Shown here in pieces: positions 4,162 through 6,783 of a stretch of 6,783 nt of DNA. The notes beneath the pieces were generated by a model that worked only from the letters and a program-made list of their open reading frames with translations, had not been told where the DNA came from and did not search any database. The position numbers were made by a program, and so were the translations under genes. The DNA is from Clostridiales bacterium (GTDB taxonomy: Bacteria; Bacillota; Clostridia; WRLR01), in NCBI GenBank assembly GCA_031263625.1, contig JAISFK010000255.1, positions 1 through 6,783 on the forward strand. Reading direction: 5' to 3'. Numbering within the stretch: the first letter of the stretch is position 1; every line of letters starts with the position of its first letter.

Positions 4162-6735
4162 TCAATAGGCGTTCAGATATATCTGCCTTATCTCGGCGAT
4201 GAGCGGGTAGCGCGGGTTCGCGCCGGTGCACTGGTCGTCGAAGGCGTTTTCGGCCATCTCGTCGAGCCGGGCGAGAAATTCCTTCTCGCCGACGCCGTAG
4301 TCGCGGATGCGCCGCTTTATGCCGATCCGCTCCTTCAGGCTCTCGACGGCCGCGATCAGGCGCTCCAGCTTCTCCCCGTCGCTTTTCCCGCTGAGGGCGA
4401 GCGCGTCGGCGAGCTCCGCGTAGCGCTCCAGCGCGCGCGGGCGCTCGTACTGCGGGAAGCTCCCCATCCGCGCCGGGGCGCCCGCCGCGTTGAAGCGCAG
4501 CACCTCGCTGATGAGCAGGGCGTTGGCCACGCCGTGCGGCAGGCGGTGGTACGCCCCCAGCTTGTGCGCCATGGAGTGGCAGACGCCGAGAAACGCGTTC
4601 GCGAAAGCCATGCCGGCCATCGTGGCGGCGTTGGCGACCTTTTCGCGGGCGGCTGGGTCGGCGGCCCCATGCTCGTAGGCGCGCGGCAGGTGCTCGAACA
4701 GCAGCTTCAGCGCCCCGACGGCAAGGGAGTCGGTGTAGTCCGTGGCCAGCATCGACGCGTATGCCTCGAGCGCGTGGGTCACGGCGTCGATGCCGCTCGC
4801 CGCCGTCAGGCCCTTGGGCGCGCCCATCATCAGATCCGCGTCCACGATGGCCATGTCCGGCATGAGCTCGTAGTCTGCCAGAGGATACTTGATCCCTGTC
4901 GCGTCGTCCGTGATCACGGCGAAGGGCGTGACCTCGCTGCCTGTGCCGGCGGTCGTCGGAATGGCTATGAAATACGCCTTTTCGCCCATCCGCGGGAAGG
5001 CGTACACGCGCTTGCGGATGTCCATGAAGCGCATCGCCATGTCCATGAAATCGGCCTCCGGGTGCTCGTACAGCACCCACATGATCTTCGCGGCGTCCAT
5101 CGCGCTGCCGCCGCCGAGCGCGATGATGGCGTCCGGCTGAAAGCTCTCCATGAGCCTCGCGCCCTCGCGCGCGCAGGCGAGCGTCGGGTCGGGCTCGACG
5201 TCGAAGAAGGTCGCGCTCGCCAGCCCCATCTCGTCCAGCCTGTCCGTGACGCGCTTGGCATGGCCGCTCCGGTAGAGGAAGCTGTCCGTGACGACGACGG
5301 CCCGCTTCTTCCCCAGGACGCTTTTCAGCTCGCCGAGCGCGACGGGCAGGCAGCCCCTCTTGATGTATGTCTTCTCGGGCGCGCGGAACCAGAGCATGTT
5401 CTCCCTCCTCTCGGCCACGGTTTTGATGTTCAGCAGGTGCATGGCGCCGACGTTCCCGCTGATCGAGTTGGCGCCCCACGAGCCGCAGCCGAGCGTCAGG
5501 GACGGCAGGAGCTTGAAGTTGTACAGGTCGCCGATGCCGCCGTGGGAGGACGGGGTGTTGACGATGACGCGGCAGGCTTTCATGCGGGCGGCGAAGCGCT
5601 CGATTTTGCGCCGCTCCGTCTGCGCGTTCAGGTATATCGACGCCGTGTGCCCAAGCCCGCCGTCGAGCACAAGCCGCTCGGCCTTTGCCAGCGCGTCGTC
5701 AAAATCCTCGGCCCTGTACATGGCGAGCACGGGCGAGAGCTTTTCGCGCGCGAACGCCTCGGACGGCTCGACGCTCTCCACCTCGCCGATCAGCACTTTG
5801 GCCGTCTCAGGGGCATCCACGCCGGCGAGCCTGGCTATCGCGGCCGCCGACTGCCCCACGACCCTGGCGTTGAGCGCCCCGTCTATGAGAATCGCCCTGC
5901 GCGCCTTTTCGGTTTCCTCCGGGCTCAGGAAATAGCAGCCGCGCGCCGCAAATTCCTTTTTGGCGGCGCCGTATGCCCTGTCCAGAACGATGACCGCCTG
6001 CTCCGAGGCGCAGATCATGCCGTTGTCGAATGTCTTGGAGTGTATGATGGAGCTGACGGCGAGCGGGATGTCCGCCGTGTCGTCGATGATCGCCGGGACG
6101 TTGCCCGCGCCGACGCCGATGGCCGGCGTGCCGCTCGAATACGCCGCCTTCACCATGCCGGGGCCGCCGGTCGCGAGGATGGCGTCGGACTGCCCCATGG
6201 CAAGGTTCGTGAGCTCCAGGCTCGGCGCGTCGATCCACTCGATGATGCCCTCCGGGGCGCCGGCGCCGACTGCGGCCTCCAGCACAATCCGCGCCGCCTC
6301 CGCGGTGCAGGCCCTCGCGCGCGGGTGCGGGCTGAAGACGATGCCGTTGCGCGTCTTGAGCGCGATAAGCGCCTTGAAGATCGCCGTGGACGTCGGATTC
6401 GTGGTGGGAATGACAGCCGCGATCACGCCAAGCGGCTCGGCGTAGCGCCTGATGCCATACGCCGCGTCTTCCTCGATGAGGCCGCAGGTTTTGGCGTCCT
6501 TGTAGGCGTTGTAAATGTACTCCGACGCATAGTGGTTTTTGATCGCCTTGTCCTCGACAACGCCCATGCCGGTTTCCTCGACCGCCATTCTGGCGAGCGG
6601 GATCCGCGCCCTGTTCGCGGCGGACGCGGCGGACAGAAATATCCTGTCAACCTGCTCCTGCGTGAAAGACGCGAACCGCCGCTGCGCCGCGCGCACCCTC
6701 TCAAACGCCCTGTTCAGCGCCTCGGCGCTGTCCAC
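4162..6735 (-). CDS. adhE: Bifunctional acetaldehyde-CoA/alcohol dehydrogenase AdhE
   Basis: 857 residues from a GTG at 6735, near the usual length of about 870. It converts acetyl-CoA to acetaldehyde and then ethanol, using one NADH for each step, and so disposes of fermentative reductant. The N-terminal aldehyde dehydrogenase half has IPTTNPTSTAIFK, SPHPRA, ATGGPGMVKAAYSSG and the catalytic Cys 242 in DNGMICASEQ. The C-terminal iron alcohol dehydrogenase half has GGGSAMDAAK (541-550), TTAGTGSEVTPF, and iron ligands Asp 650, His 654, His 720 and His 734. AdhE proteins assemble into spirosome filaments in the cytoplasm. The start is uncertain. The GTG gives an N-terminus within about two residues of E. 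coli AdhE, but no good ribosome binding site precedes it, and the frame stays open, Ala-rich, to the window edge. The gene may thus be 5' partial. Its promoter is outside the window. All catalytic residues are intact and there are no low-complexity insertions. Confidence 0.95.
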   Translation of the reverse strand: MDSAEALNRAFERVRAAQRRFASFTQEQVDRIFLSAASAANRARIPLARMAVEETGMGVVEDKAIKNHYASEYIYNAYKDAKTCGLIEEDAAYGIRRYAEPLGVIAAVIPTTNPTSTAIFKALIALKTRNGIVFSPHPRARACTAEAARIVLEAAVGAGAPEGIIEWIDAPSLELTNLAMGQSDAILATGGPGMVKAAYSSGTPAIGVGAGNVPAIIDDTADIPLAVSSIIHSKTFDNGMICASEQAVIVLDRAYGAAKKEFAARGCYFLSPEETEKARRAILIDGALNARVVGQSAAAIARLAGVDAPETAKVLIGEVESVEPSEAFAREKLSPVLAMYRAEDFDDALAKAERLVLDGGLGHTASIYLNAQTERRKIERFAARMKACRVIVNTPSSHGGIGDLYNFKLLPSLTLGCGSWGANSISGNVGAMHLLNIKTVAERRENMLWFRAPEKTYIKRGCLPVALGELKSVLGKKRAVVVTDSFLYRSGHAKRVTDRLDEMGLASATFFDVEPDPTLACAREGARLMESFQPDAIIALGGGSAMDAAKIMWVLYEHPEADFMDMAMRFMDIRKRVYAFPRMGEKAYFIAIPTTAGTGSEVTPFAVITDDATGIKYPLADYELMPDMAIVDADLMMGAPKGLTAASGIDAVTHALEAYASMLATDYTDSLAVGALKLLFEHLPRAYEHGAADPAAREKVANAATMAGMAFANAFLGVCHSMAHKLGAYHRLPHGVANALLISEVLRFNAAGAPARMGSFPQYERPRALERYAELADALALSGKSDGEKLERLIAAVESLKERIGIKRRIRDYGVGEKEFLARLDEMAENAFDDQCTGANPRYPLIAEIRQIYLNAY

Positions 6736-6783
6736 GATCTCGCGCCGCGCCGCCGCCTCAGCCGCATCGGTTGCGGCTGGCGC

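Noticed and set aside
4112..5479. 455-residue open frame on the minus strand inside adhE
   Set aside because: Shadow frame of GC-rich adhE; Arg/Gly/Ala-rich with no domain, while adhE in the other frame has intact motifs throughout.

Overview
The window is GC-rich, by eye roughly two thirds G+C, and AT-rich only in two short regulatory stretches. It carries four protein genes, all on the minus strand. In transcription order they are a bifunctional aldehyde/alcohol dehydrogenase (adhE, 6735 to 4162), a Rex-type NADH-sensing repressor (rex, 4030 to 3386), a LysR-type regulator (3380 to 2373), and an [FeFe]-hydrogenase-like protein fused to a PAS domain (2075 to 18). This gene content points to a strictly anaerobic fermenter. 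The protein flavour is clostridial (Bacillota, Clostridia-like), but a high-GC member; the exact lineage cannot be fixed from four genes.

Layout. adhE reads in from the right edge, and its frame stays open to the edge. A 131-base gap holds a heptamer repeat and then an excellent sigma-A promoter (TTGACA, 17 bases, TATAAT) for rex. rex and the LysR gene are 5 bases apart, with the LysR Shine-Dalgarno overlapping the rex stop, so they form a coupled operon. A 297-base gap follows. It contains, in transcription order, a C-rich (G-rich on the plus strand) repeat array, an AT-rich promoter-like stretch, and a GC-rich leader with a hairpin. The leader runs into a strong Shine-Dalgarno and a GTG start for the hydrogenase-like gene, which is 68 codons shorter than the maximal open frame.

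How the genes may work together. AdhE turns acetyl-CoA into ethanol with two NADH. Rex reads the NADH/NAD+ ratio and normally controls such genes. The PAS-fused hydrogenase resembles the putative sensory (HydS-like) [FeFe]-hydrogenases rather than a bulk H2 producer, so the locus looks like a redox and hydrogen sensing module beside the ethanol pathway. The most useful regulatory clue is an identical 12-mer, ATATATCGATAT on the minus strand, seen both inside the rex promoter and upstream of the hydrogenase-like gene. No clear canonical Rex box is present, and this Rex has an unusual sequence just after its recognition helix.

A second theme is low-complexity expansion. In-frame tandem repeats of 9, 18, 27 and 63 bases have inserted Gly/Ala-rich segments into surface-loop positions of the LysR protein and into two sites of the hydrogenase-like protein. 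Related short repeats occupy both intergenic gaps. adhE and rex have none.
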